A DNA stretch of 64,000 bases from Trichinella spiralis (lineage: Eukaryota; Nematoda; Enoplea; Trichinellida; Trichinellidae). The stretch covers positions 2,524,652 through 2,588,651 of the forward strand of contig CM012955.1 of the NCBI GenBank assembly GCA_000181795.3, written 5' to 3'. The notes under the pieces are model-generated. The model had not been told where the DNA came from. It worked only from the letters and a program-made list of their open reading frames with translations, and searched no databases. Below, piece by piece: positions 50,779-61,900 of the stretch. The position numbers were made by a program, and so were the translations under genes. The first letter of the stretch is position 1. Every line of letters starts with the position of its first letter.

Positions 50779-50902
50779 NNNNNNNNNNNNNNNNNNNNNN
50801 NNNNNNNNNNNNNNNNNNNNNNNNNNNNNNNNNNNNNNNNNNNNNNNNNNNNNNNNNNNNNNNNNNNNNNNNNNNNNNNNNNNNNNNNNNNNNNNNNNNN
50901 NN
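50779..50902. other. Assembly gap (124 N)
   Basis: Run of undetermined bases inside duplicated block copy 2. Open frames crossing it are meaningless. Confidence 1.
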
Positions 50903-52067
50903 CGGTGATCCCATCGCGAATTATTCTCGTGACCGAAAAGCCATGCACGAAATATTGAGTTTGTGATCCACGGATGAGTTTGTTGGATCAATAGGAATCT
51001 TATTTTTATCATTATTTTGTTTCTTTATGTTTTATTGGATTATTTTGTTTTGTGTATTGACTTTGTGGATTAACCACTTCTTCTTTACAAGATGCTATAA
51101 ATTTAAATACAACAGTATACTTAAAACACAAACTCATGAACTATAATTGCGCATGCAAAAGTTCTCCCCTTCCTATGCTGAATTTCGAGTGATATTGGTG
51201 TTATTGTGGTGAAATCGTTAATTTTGCTCCTTCTGCCCTTCTGCCATAAATATCCTACCGTTGCTGTCAAAACAGACGGCTGAATAGAAATCATAATATT
51301 TATTAAACAAAACATAATACTTATACTAACCTTGAAAAAAATTATAGATAGAAAAGTTTATTCTACATGTTTAAATTCAGTTGTAGAATATATTCAATAG
51401 CTTGCAAAGATCTGTTCATCGTTTCACTTTGGAGAAGCAGTGAAAACGCGACAGACAACATCAACGGATACAATGACGCGTCTCCACTTTTGAACTACAG
51501 AATGAAGAAAAGAATAATCAAGAAGAACAGAATAAAATATCACTGTAATACAGATTACCAAAAAAAAATATAATAAGTTTAATTCAAAAATATTACGAGC
51601 TATAAGAATTTATGTTCATTAAAAATGATATCAAAGGACAATATCAATGGTACAGCAAATAATTATTTTCAACTAATGGGTTACGCGGAAAGTTGGCATA
51701 GGTGCCGAATGGCAAAAGGTGATTTGTAATTCATGATCGGTTTTGCATTTTCCTTTCTTATTTCAAACCTCATTGACAACATTCATCATTAAGATTCAAA
51801 AAGATGAATTCTGTTTTGATCCACACTGAAACCATAAACATAACATGATCACGAAATTGTTGAATACTGCAAGAATGGGAACCAATTTCAAGATAAAGTT
51901 TCATGAAAATAAATTGAATTATAAATAAAATACTTAACGATGAAAAAAATACCACTTTCATACTTGTATTGATTACAATATTTTGAAATTAAACATGGAC
52001 AAAAGTTTTCCATCTATTTCCTGCTGATGTATATCGTTCACGGCAATTTGCATAATCATAACAAAAT

Positions 52068-52309
52068 ATGTGCGATTACATATCTCATATTGATATTTTG
52101 ACTGAAATTTCAACTATTCAAGGAAGAACTGATCAGTGGAAAAAAGTGCGAGACATTCATAATTTACTATCAACAATTGTAAGTAAGCGTCTCGAACTGT
52201 GACCAATATTCTGTTATCATTATTCCATACGATTTAACAGTGGTGAAATTATTAAACTCATATAACATTCAATTTTCAGTGTGGACTGCCAGTTTTCATC
52301 GAGTTGTAA
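52068..52309 (+). CDS. Two-exon micro-ORF, copy 2
   Basis: Exons 52068-52178 and 52280-52309; same 46-residue translation as 46605-46846, with start, donor, acceptor and stop all kept. The intron and second exon lie where the two blocks begin to diverge, and the only change in the short second exon is silent (TTA/TTG). Confidence 0.3.
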
Positions 52310-52612
52310 GAATGATGAACAAAAACAGAAAAATGCAGTGGCCGACGTTTTCATCGTAAGTTGATCAGAAACGTTGCACTAGTATAAGACGAGCAGTATT
52401 TTCTATTTTATTGAATTAATTTGAAAAGTTAAAAAAATTGTTCACTTTTCTACGTGTAATTATACTTAATTATGCAAACTGAAAAATTTTAATCACAAAA
52501 ATTATCTTAATAATAATTAAGTAGATACGGTAAATTTAAAGTTTTTTGTTATGCTCAGGTTGTAAATTGCACTCGTGAAATGAGCTACCGTAAATTAAAT
52601 CACTGATATGTG

Positions 52613-52648
52613 TATTTAAAGGTTGCTCAAGGAAAACGTTCGTTAGTT
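52613..52648 (+). promoter_or_regulatory. Core promoter of KH gene C
   Basis: TATTTAAAGG at 52613-52622 and a weaker initiator-like TTAGTT at 52643-52648, with the conserved ggttgctcaa...aaacgttcg between. Confidence 0.5.
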
Positions 52649-52693
52649 TATGAGTTGTTTTCGTGCCGTGCGGTTGTTTTTAAAGTTGTAAAA

Positions 52694-53388
52694 ATGTTTT
52701 CGCGCGAACGTTTCCAACAGTTGCTCAGGCGTAGCGAAGAGCTAATCGACGTGCTGAGTGGATATCGAAATCCTGCACTGCGGTCGGTAGCTATGGAACG
52801 CCTGATTAGTGAAGAATTTTTACCTGAGCTTTTCAAAAGGATCCCGCAGCCACCAATCCCTTGGGGATACTTTATTAGAAGGCAGGCGAGGATGACGATT
52901 ATGACCAACGTGTATCCATTCAACGTGGCTAGTCGAATTATCGGACCAGCCGGCAGCACGATTCGGGCGATGTCACGTTACAGTGGATGCAGACTTGTAT
53001 TATCGAGCGTGGCACAGAGTGTGTTGAACATTGACATCATCTCCGAAGATTTTCAGGGTGTGGTTGATTGGAGAATTGGAAAAGCCATCGAAGCGATTCA
53101 GTACGTTGTGAAGGATGAAAACTGCGAAGTTTCTTTGAATCAACTTGCTGAACAGGCTGTTAGACGGGGTTGTCGCACATTTCCCCGTATGATGCCTCAA
53201 CCTAATCGGAGAAATTTCGCTGGTGCCAATGAATGCAGGATTGTGGTAGAAAACGAGAATACCGATGAAGAAACAGAATATACAGCTAAATCGTTCGATT
53301 CTTCCGACGGAGAGTAAGTAATTGTTAATGCGTTACAATATTAATTTTGATTATTAATTTTTTTCTTATTTTTAGCGAACCAGAATGA
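52694..53388 (+). CDS. KH gene C: short STAR/KH-type RNA-binding protein
   Basis: Exon 1 52694-53313, intron 53314-53375, exon 2 53376-53388; 210 residues (unspliced stop at 53315-53317). Qua1-like helices (5-48), PQPPIPW linker, KH domain (about 65-155) with GPAG at 84-87, Qua2-like SLNQLAEQAVRRG, and an acidic Ser/Glu-rich tail. It is closer to A than to B in sequence and in its 3' flank (AATAAA at 53630), but its upstream flank (52200-52365) matches the upstream flank of B. Start: MFSRERF, aligned with gene A; an upstream in-frame ATG at 52610 lies within the TATA region and is unlikely to be used. Confidence 0.85.
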
Positions 53389-55282
53389 AGTCGACAAACC
53401 CATTATCTACTGATCCGTTATTTGAATAACGACCCATCACCATTTGCTTAATTTTCATCTAATTATATATAAATTTCACTGATTTCTTTTATCCGAATTG
53501 TATCATGTAGTAGTTTTCATTATCATTCACTTCATCGTTCACTGATGAATATCATTGATTCAATTCAATTTCACATGATGAAAATTTACGTAGTATTAGC
53601 GATCACTGATTATCAATTTGATTTGTTCGAATAAAAGTTAATTATAATTATGAGTTGTGTTTTTTTTTGTTTAGAATTTGAAAAAATGCACATACAGTTT
53701 CGAATTGTCAAGTTCAAATTATGCTTTCCGTAATTTTGTGATTTCGACGCCCACGCGCCCGCGTATCAATTTGTCAACGACCAACAGGCGAAAAGTCACA
53801 GACAAATAACGCGGCTGTGGCGTGTTTGTAATTGTTGAAAATTGAAAATCCAGAAAAATTCTGACAATTGTGAAAATTTTCTATTGTTGAATAATTTGGT
53901 TGTTAATTTTAAAATTTTTTAAAAATTATTTTGATTGTGTAAAAGTTGCTTTCGAATACAGAAAATAGTTTGTCAACAAAAAGTTGAAAAGTTAAAATAG
54001 AATTTATGCTGACGTAACACAGTTGAAATGAACAATAACATTACAGTAGGATTTTGAATTTGCCAGTGGTGGGTTAAATTTTCACTTCGTCCGGTTCGAC
54101 AAATTTCAAACAATATTTCCACTTTGATCTTTTCCCCTTATTCTGATGTCGAAGAAAAATTATCATAATTTTGAGGTGAATTTGACGCGTAGAAAACCGG
54201 TTTGTGAAACGTCGGCCGCGAAGTTGCGATTCGTAATCGGCCGAAAACGATAAAATTCGATCAATTTTTTGACGGCCATTTTGACCTGCTTGTGCTGACG
54301 TCATCACAACTATTCGATCACCGTTCGAATAAAATGCCGATAAAATAAACTCGACGAAACTAATAAAAAAAATGCAACTTATTTTACTCTTCTCTATTCA
54401 AGTGATTGAAAATTCAAATTCATCAAAAATTAATATGAAAAAAACATATACATTCATAACACAAATGTTAAACTATTCTTCCTCTTATTCGCATCATCTA
54501 TTCATATCTAAATAGAAACAAATAAAAACATCTGCATGTTAATATTTTTTTTCTTTCAACTTTCACTTCAACGCTACCGTATCAATCGTGTATATTCTTG
54601 ATAATCAACAGTATATTTTTTATTTTTTGATCGTATAACAGTTGAGTTTTTTTTTAATTTTGAATTCACATACTTTTCTACTCTTTTATTCATGTCAATG
54701 TAGCTCAGGCTGGGAACGGAAAAAGATGTCCACGTTGGGCAAGACGATGAACTTGGCTATGGACAACAACCGGCCGATGCTAGAATTAAAAATTTTCATA
54801 TTTGTCGCATAATGAAAAAAAAGCAAAGATAACAAAATTATAAGTTGAAATGTGAAAAGGAGAAAAAAAATATTTCCAATTATGAGCTGCATTGGAGAAT
54901 GTGTTTGAAACAAGAAAAACGAAAAACTTAAATTAACCACGCAAACAGTATGATCGAACGTTTCTGTTGCTTCTTCATTGACCGATGAAATAATTGTGAT
55001 TGTAAAGATTTTATTTTCAAAATTAATATCACCATTTCATTTTATTATTTTTTCAAAGAATATATCATCAAAATTTACCATCAACTGGAAATTGATCGTG
55101 AAATTCTACAGTATAACTGATTTGTCTGACTCATTTTTTCTTCCTCAAAACTTTTGTTCTATTTTATCTGTTGTTCATTTTGATATTCACTTCATTTGTA
55201 TAAAAATGGGAATAAATATTTCGTGAAGCTGCTTGTTTTTTTTTCTTTATTTTTTTTCCTATAAATATTATTCATTTTAGAG
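53389..55282. promoter_or_regulatory. Intergenic region upstream of ARPC1
   Basis: 53389-53650 is the KH gene C 3'-UTR. 53740-53830 and 54070-54310 are GC-richer patches. The second contains the palindromic CRE TGACGTCA at 54296-54303 and a 77-codon minus-strand frame (54074-54307) with no recognisable domain. ARPC1 is preceded by an acceptor (attttag, ending 55280) two bases before its ATG, implying a 5'-UTR intron or trans-splicing. Confidence 0.45.
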
Positions 55283-57866
55283 ATGGACTGTTCAGGTTTG
55301 GAGAAAATTCACTTGGACATTGGCTTGATCAGTTGCTACGCATTTAACAAAGATCGAACAAGTAAACTTCTATCGAAACATGCATTATTATTTGTGTTTT
55401 TATTTTGTTTAATATGACTTTTTTGTTATGTTTTCTATTTTATGATGAATAAATTAATGAATTGAAGTTTTTTCCATTTGAAGAAGTTGCTGTTTCATCG
55501 AACACTAACGAAGTGTTCATCTATGCACTGAAGTGTGGAGATTGGGTTAGGACTGACGTTTTCAAAGATCACAATTTACGCGTCACTGGGATCGATTGGG
55601 CTCCAGAGACAAATCGTATCGTCACCTGCGCTCAGGTATAGGTTTTTTTTCTTTCAAATTACCATTTCCCATGTTGGCAAATCGACTAATTTTAAAATGA
55701 TCTTAATTAATTTTTTTTTGTTTTTCTCTAGGACAAAACTGCTTATGTGTATAATTACAATGGGGAAAAATGGATTTTCAGTTGTGTTGTAGCGCGGCTT
55801 TATCGGGCAGCTACTTGTGTGAAATGGTCTCCATCGGGTATGTTAATTTTTGTATTGCTGTTTCAATAGAATATTTGTGTTGATGTTTCAGAAACGAAAT
55901 TTGCAATTGGAAGTTGCTCGAAAGTGGTTGCCGTATGTTCTTATGTTAAAGAAACGGACTGGTGGGTCGCCAAACCGATACGAAAGCAAATTTATTCGAT
56001 GATATCATCGGTTGACTGGCATCCGAACAATGTTCTCCTAGCCGTTGGTGGAATGGATTTTCGAGTATATAAATGCGAGCAATGTTATTTATTTCTACTA
56101 TATCCTTTCTTGATTTAGACTAGAGTTTATTCCGCTTATATGAAAGAATTGGACGGTGACAAGCCTATTGGTAGCTGCTGGTCGGTTAAAAACGAACCAT
56201 TTGGCACTCTTCTGGCCGAATATACTGGTCACAACAGTAATTTATATTATTTGAAAATGCATTATATTTTTTTTAAATTGTTTTCATATTGCTAATTTCA
56301 AGTGTCTTGGATTAATGCTGTTAAATTTTCACCCAGCGGAGACCGACTATGTTGGGTCAGTCACAATTCCACCATCTATATGGTCGATTCTCGTGGCAAG
56401 AGGTTTGTTTCTTCAGTTGATTAATTAATTAATAGCTTTTTTCTTTTAACTTTTTTCTTTCAAAATTGAATTTATCATTTTTCTTTGCAATCTTTGAGAA
56501 ATCTTATTGGCATGAATTCATCGCTTGGTACATTCATTATTATTATTATGTTGTTCAGTTTTGCCAATTTTTCAGTTCTGAAGAATCGACGAAAAAGTCA
56601 CCCAAAGTAGGAAGGTAAACATATTTTATTTAAATAATTTTCATTTTCTGTTTCTTTTTTTATATTTATGATTTTTTCATACAGAATGGTTTCTTTGAAG
56701 ACTCCGTTTTTACCCTTTTCATCTGTAATTTGGCTTAACAACGATGAAATAGTTGCCGGAGTGAGTTTGCAGTATAATATCCAAATGAACAGTTGAGCAA
56801 TATTTTGTTTTTAATTTTTTGCAATTTTCAGGGCTTCAATTGTTTCCCAGTGCTTTATCGTGTGAACAAAGACGCAAACTTGGAATTCGTTTGTAATCTG
56901 GATTTACCATCGACGAAGAAATCTGCCCCGATGAGGTGAAAATATTTGATGCTTTTTTTGTTGAATTTTTTCTTAATCAATGTTTTATTTTTCAGTCCAA
57001 TGGTGATGTTCAAAAATTTGGAAAGTCGAGCAGATTCGTCCAATGACAATGATATTCATCTGAAAACTCTCCATCAAAGTGCTATCACGTATTGTTATTA
57101 TTAGCAGCTTGTCGCATTGAATTCATCATTAATTTTTATTTATTAATTTTTAGTCAAATTCGTCCACACACTACTGATCGTACTGGCAATGTATCTGTAT
57201 TTAGTTCTGCTGCTTACGATGGATTGTTGATACTTTGGGACGCAAATGTGAGCAAACTATGTCGTTTAATTAAATGCTTTTTATTTTATTTTACTTTTTC
57301 TAATAAAATTTCCTATTAGAAAATTTTTCACGCAGTGCAGATTTAACTATTAAATCTGTTCGACTATAAATGGTAAAGTTTTGAGAGTGTATTTTAGAAG
57401 GAATTTCATTGTGAATTATGAGCTAATTAAAAAATCTTTTGTCTTGCTTTTTTAATTAATAATTTTGTTTTTATTTCATTGTAGGAAACTGTACACTTCT
57501 GTCAGGTAAAATAGCACGAGATTTGAATATTAGAGATGTTAAAACATTTTCTAGTGTTTGCTAGTTGCTTGACATACCAATATATAGATGCAGACAGACA
57601 CAAATACTCGTTTATATATACATATGTATAGAATTTTTTTTATTGTAGGCATGAAAATTTGAAACTAATATTTTATTGTCTTGTAATTATGGACTTGAGA
57701 GTTTCTAGTGTCAGCTTGACGATTTGTTTTTACTAATAATAATGGACTGCGATGTGTATTTTGTAACCTAGTGTTTAGTTATTAACATTTTCCAATCTGG
57801 ATTATATAATAATATTTATGGTTTTTGTTTCAGAAGCTGAAAGCCAATTCATCGGTAGGCCTTTGA
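55283..57866 (+). CDS. ARPC1: ARPC1, WD40 subunit of the Arp2/3 complex
   Basis: Twelve exons in phase: 55283-55361, 55484-55635, 55732-55837, 55892-56064, 56119-56236, 56303-56402, 56576-56614, 56685-56760, 56832-56935, 56996-57088, 57154-57247, 57834-57866; 388 residues (human ARPC1A/B about 370). It forms part of the seven-subunit actin nucleator that makes branched filaments. Seen: WD40 propeller with ISCYAFNKDRTKVAVSSN, HNLRVTGIDWAPETNRIVTC, RAATCVKWSPSETKFAIGS, DWHPNNVLLAVGG, TRVYSAYMKE, LHQSAITQIR and AAYDGLLILWDAN, each matching an ARPC1 blade. The loop SSEESTKKSPKVG, partly made by a 39-bp exon, is extra relative to human. The last exon gives KLKANSSVGL, matching TLESSIQGL of human ARPC1A. 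An alternative short exon lies at 57485-57505. Confidence 0.93.
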
Positions 57867-58965
57867 ATCGCTACAACTGAACAAAATGAAAGATGATGCA
57901 TGTTTGTTGATTGGTAAAGCAGAACAAACACTGGATCAACCGTTTTGCGTTTATTATTTTTTTATTTACGTTTCAACTTATCATTGGCGTTAATATTAGC
58001 TTATATTATTTCACTTTTGCTATTCAGGATCATATTTCGTAGTGTAGTTGAAATTTTACATTGCACATTGTTGTTCTATGAGCTCAACAGCAACTGATTT
58101 CTATAATCGATAATCATTGCCAATTTCTATCAGAACACAGACGTTTGGTTATTTGGCAGTTGTTTCATTCAAGAGAACCAATGTGAAGCGTGCGAAAATA
58201 TTTATACTCCATTGTTCAGTTTTTATAAGGGAAGAATTATTACTCTTCCATTATAGATATGAAGAAGTAATAAATGTTTATTGAAAAAAAATGTTCTTTT
58301 AATTTCGAATAATTGAAGTTTTTTCTTTTAAATTTTAGTAAAACTGTGAAACAGGTGAAAGTCTTCAGGGATCTTTCCATAACTGAAAATAGAAGATTAA
58401 TAACAGACGAAGGAAATTTGTTCCTTTTTTTTCTTTCAAATTTCAAATAGTACATTTTATACGTGAAAATTGATTTCATTCAAGTAAAAATTGATTTTAA
58501 TAGGGCAATATACAGTTTTAAATGGAAATAAAGTACAATTTATTATTTTGAAATACAGTTTGTGGATGTTTATCTTATATTATGCTAGTAAATTAAAAAT
58601 TTATTATCCATTTGTTTATATTACTTATTATTTATTAGTATTAGAATGTCGAATTGTCGATGAATTTTGTACTTGATTGTTGAATTTTGTAGCCACGTAA
58701 AAATTTACTTGAACACTTTTGTAATCTAATAATGTAAATTGCCTATAATTTAATTTTTTATCTTAAATACATTAATGTTTAATAAATAAATTCATTTATT
58801 TACACATGAATATCTGTAGCAATCTTCGTAATGTTTATCCTTCGATCAGATTTTTGTAGTGTTTATACTGTATTGCCCATATATTATTGTCTATATTGCT
58901 TCTATTGCGTTCTTAACCGTGGGAATTGCTAGCGCGTTGTGTGAGTCGAACGAATTTTGGAAAAT
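57867..58965. other. Intergenic region between ARPC1 and PSA aminopeptidase
   Basis: About 1.1 kb, AT-rich; ARPC1 3'-UTR and the aminopeptidase promoter. The 60 bases before the ATG are GC-richer (gctagcgcgttgtgtgag). No other gene seen. Confidence 0.5.
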
Positions 58966-61900
58966 ATGACTGCTTATGAACGTTTACCACCTTCTGTCAA
59001 ACCCAAACATTATGACTTGTGGCTGAAGATTTTTGAGACGAATTTTACAGCCAAAGTTTCCATTGATATAGAAGTAAGGAAATTGGTTCTTTACTCATTT
59101 CCTATAGTTTATTTATTTTATCAGTGTTTAACCGTTTATAGTTAACAATTTAGCAATATTTAACAGTTAATGGCAATAACGTTTATTTAACAGCAACTTA
59201 AACAGTTAACTAAAAGCCGACTGTTAAAGTTTCTTACACTTATTCAATATGGTTTATACTGATGATGAATTGATATAATAAACATTTTATTTTATTTTAT
59301 TTTATTGTCATCAGTGTTTGTTTTATTAACGTAATTTGAATTTGATTAACTCTTGAAGTTCGTAAAATTGTAAGTGAATAAGGTGAATGAATATATATGA
59401 GTATGTGTGATATTTTGCAAGTAGTATATATTGTATTGAAAGTATCATTCTTGTTTATATGGTTATTTATTTGATTTCTTTACATCTCAGTTTATTTTAT
59501 GCATTTTGTAACAGGTCTGTGATACTATTTGGTTTGATTTTAGATCTTCAGCAATGTGAACAGTATTACCCTGAACAGCAGTGAACTCGTAATCACTGAT
59601 GCGACTTTGGTACTTCAGAAAAAAAGTAATGTGCTTTATTTCAAACGGTGGTTTTACTTTAATAATATTAATTTTCGTTCAGCTTATGAAAAGTTGGACG
59701 TCAGTTATGATGAGCATTTTGGGACCGCAAAAATGGCACTTCCAGAGACGATAGCACCTCAGCTTGGAAAGTTGCATTTGACATATAATGGTATCATAAA
59801 GGATACGCTGAAAGGGTTGTACAAATGTACTGTTGAAGATGAAAAGCCGTTCACGCTTCTTGTTACTCAATTTGAAGTGAGTATGAAAGGGAATGGCTTT
59901 GTTAAAAATGTTTGTAGCATAAACTGTTTTACTGTAATTTTTTAAACTAAATTTTGGTATAGTAAGTAGTTTCATCTTTTAAAAAATTGTTTAAGTAAGA
60001 GTTATTATAATAAATGAAAATGTTTTGTTATTGGAATTTTATTTGAACTTCGTTTGATAAAATAAAACATTCTGTTCTATTAAATTTGATTTTTGCTCGT
60101 TTCAGTCTAGGTATGCTAGATGTGTTCTACCTTGTTGGGATGAACCGGTATATAAGGCCACATTTACCGTCGCTTTGACGGTTCCAGAACAGTTGACGGC
60201 AATTTCTAACATGGTAATTAAAATTATTTTCCACTCAAAACTTTTTCAGCTGATGCTTTGCATTTATAGCCGGTGGAAAAAGTGACTGAAAATGAACCTG
60301 GGTGGAAGATGTTTGAATTTCAGAAATCCCCAGTGATGTCTACATATTTATTGGCATTTGTCATTGGTAAACTAGAATTTGTGGAAGTATGTTTTTTCAT
60401 ATTTTATTTCTTTTTTTTCATTATCTGTTTTTGTAATTTTTAGAAAACCGTCGGCAATACTGTTTGCCGGGTTTATACCGTTCCTGGCAAGTCGAATCAA
60501 GGCCTTTTTGCATTGGATGTGCGAATTTATTTTATTTCTATTATTCACAACTACTATTAGATGCTGTCCATATATTTTTTAAAAATATTTTTACTTGATT
60601 TTTCAGGTGATGATTTCTGCTTTGAAATTCTATGAAAATATTTTTCAAGTTCCATATTCGCTGCCGAAATTGGATCTGGTCGGTATTCCGAACTTCGAAG
60701 CCGGTCAGTTGTTGTTCGAAGCTTCTTCGCCGATGCATGTATATATTTCACGTGTTGATCTTTACAGGAGCTATGGAAAATTGGGGCTTGGTCACATACC
60801 GTGAATCATGCCTTCTTCTCAAAAGTGGCGTCACTTCTGCTCGAGTGCGACAGAACATTGCGCTGACAGTTGCACACGAAATTGCGCACATGTGGTTCGG
60901 AAATTTGGTCACAATTGTAATAATATTAATATGCAAATTTTGGATTGCAGAGTGCAAATATGTATATATACATATATTTCTTCTTTTTTCCCAGGAATGG
61001 TGGACGTTTTTGTTTTTAACCGAAGGCTTTGCAACTCTAATGGAGAACATTTGCGTTGATCACATATTCCCAGAGTTTGGCATTTGGGGACAGTTTGTAA
61101 CCGATCACATTTCATACGCGATGGCCATGGATGCATTGCGCAGTAGCCATGCAATTGAGGTTGTGCTTTCGTGTTGTTCAGATTTCATATTATTGTTGTT
61201 TCTCTTGAACTTGAACTACTGTTGCTACTTGGGATAATATTTCAGGTTGAAATTTCTGATCCGGAAGAAATTGATTCTATTTTTGATGCTGTTTCGTATT
61301 CAAAAGCTGCTTGTGTGATCAAGATGTGGAAGGACTATATGGGCGAGGAGGTTGGTTGGTTGACGTTTGTTGCAAGTGATAATTTTTACCATTGCATCTT
61401 TGAATTTTAGCAATTTTACAAAGGCTTGCAATTGTATTTGCGAAAATATTCCTATCAGTGTGCTACAATGGAAAATTTGATTCAAATGTTGGAGAGTGTC
61501 TCCAAAGGCAAGTGTTTGATGAAAATGGCTTTCAATTGGACCCAGACAACTGGTTTTCCAATGGTGGAGGTATATATGTATATATATGTTTTTAAATGAT
61601 TCCTCAACTTTTGTTCATTCAAATGTTGCTTATGCATGTATATGTAGTTTTTAACTATTTATTAGGTGTCAATGGAGAAAGTGAATGGAACGAGAAGGTT
61701 GTTGTTTTCTCAAAAACGATTTTTAGCTGACGGTTCTGAAGGCAAGTTATTATTTTTAATAAATATGCGTATATTAATTTTTTGAATGATATTATTTTCC
61801 AATTATTTTTAGATGAAAATAATTCACTGTGGCAAATTCCAATTTCAATCAGTGATTCCGGCAAGGCTATTCATTATTACTTGTTGAATGAACGTAGTGG

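Larger units (their letters stand above)
49276..52198 (+). repeat. Duplicated block, copy 2 (contains KH gene A' and N gap)
   Basis: Direct repeat of 43922-46735 at an offset of 5,354 bp up to the gap. Just before the gap (50680-50778) differences from copy 1 are mostly single-base shortenings of homopolymers, and 50903-51260 matches copy 1 only in patches, after which near-identity resumes. Confidence 0.9.

Noticed and set aside
50577-51012. Minus-strand open frames spanning the N run
   Set aside because: They exist only because N codons contain no stop.
54074-54307. 77-codon minus-strand frame near the CRE
   Set aside because: Not called as a gene because no homology, no clear neighbouring exon and two competing frames; kept only as an observation.
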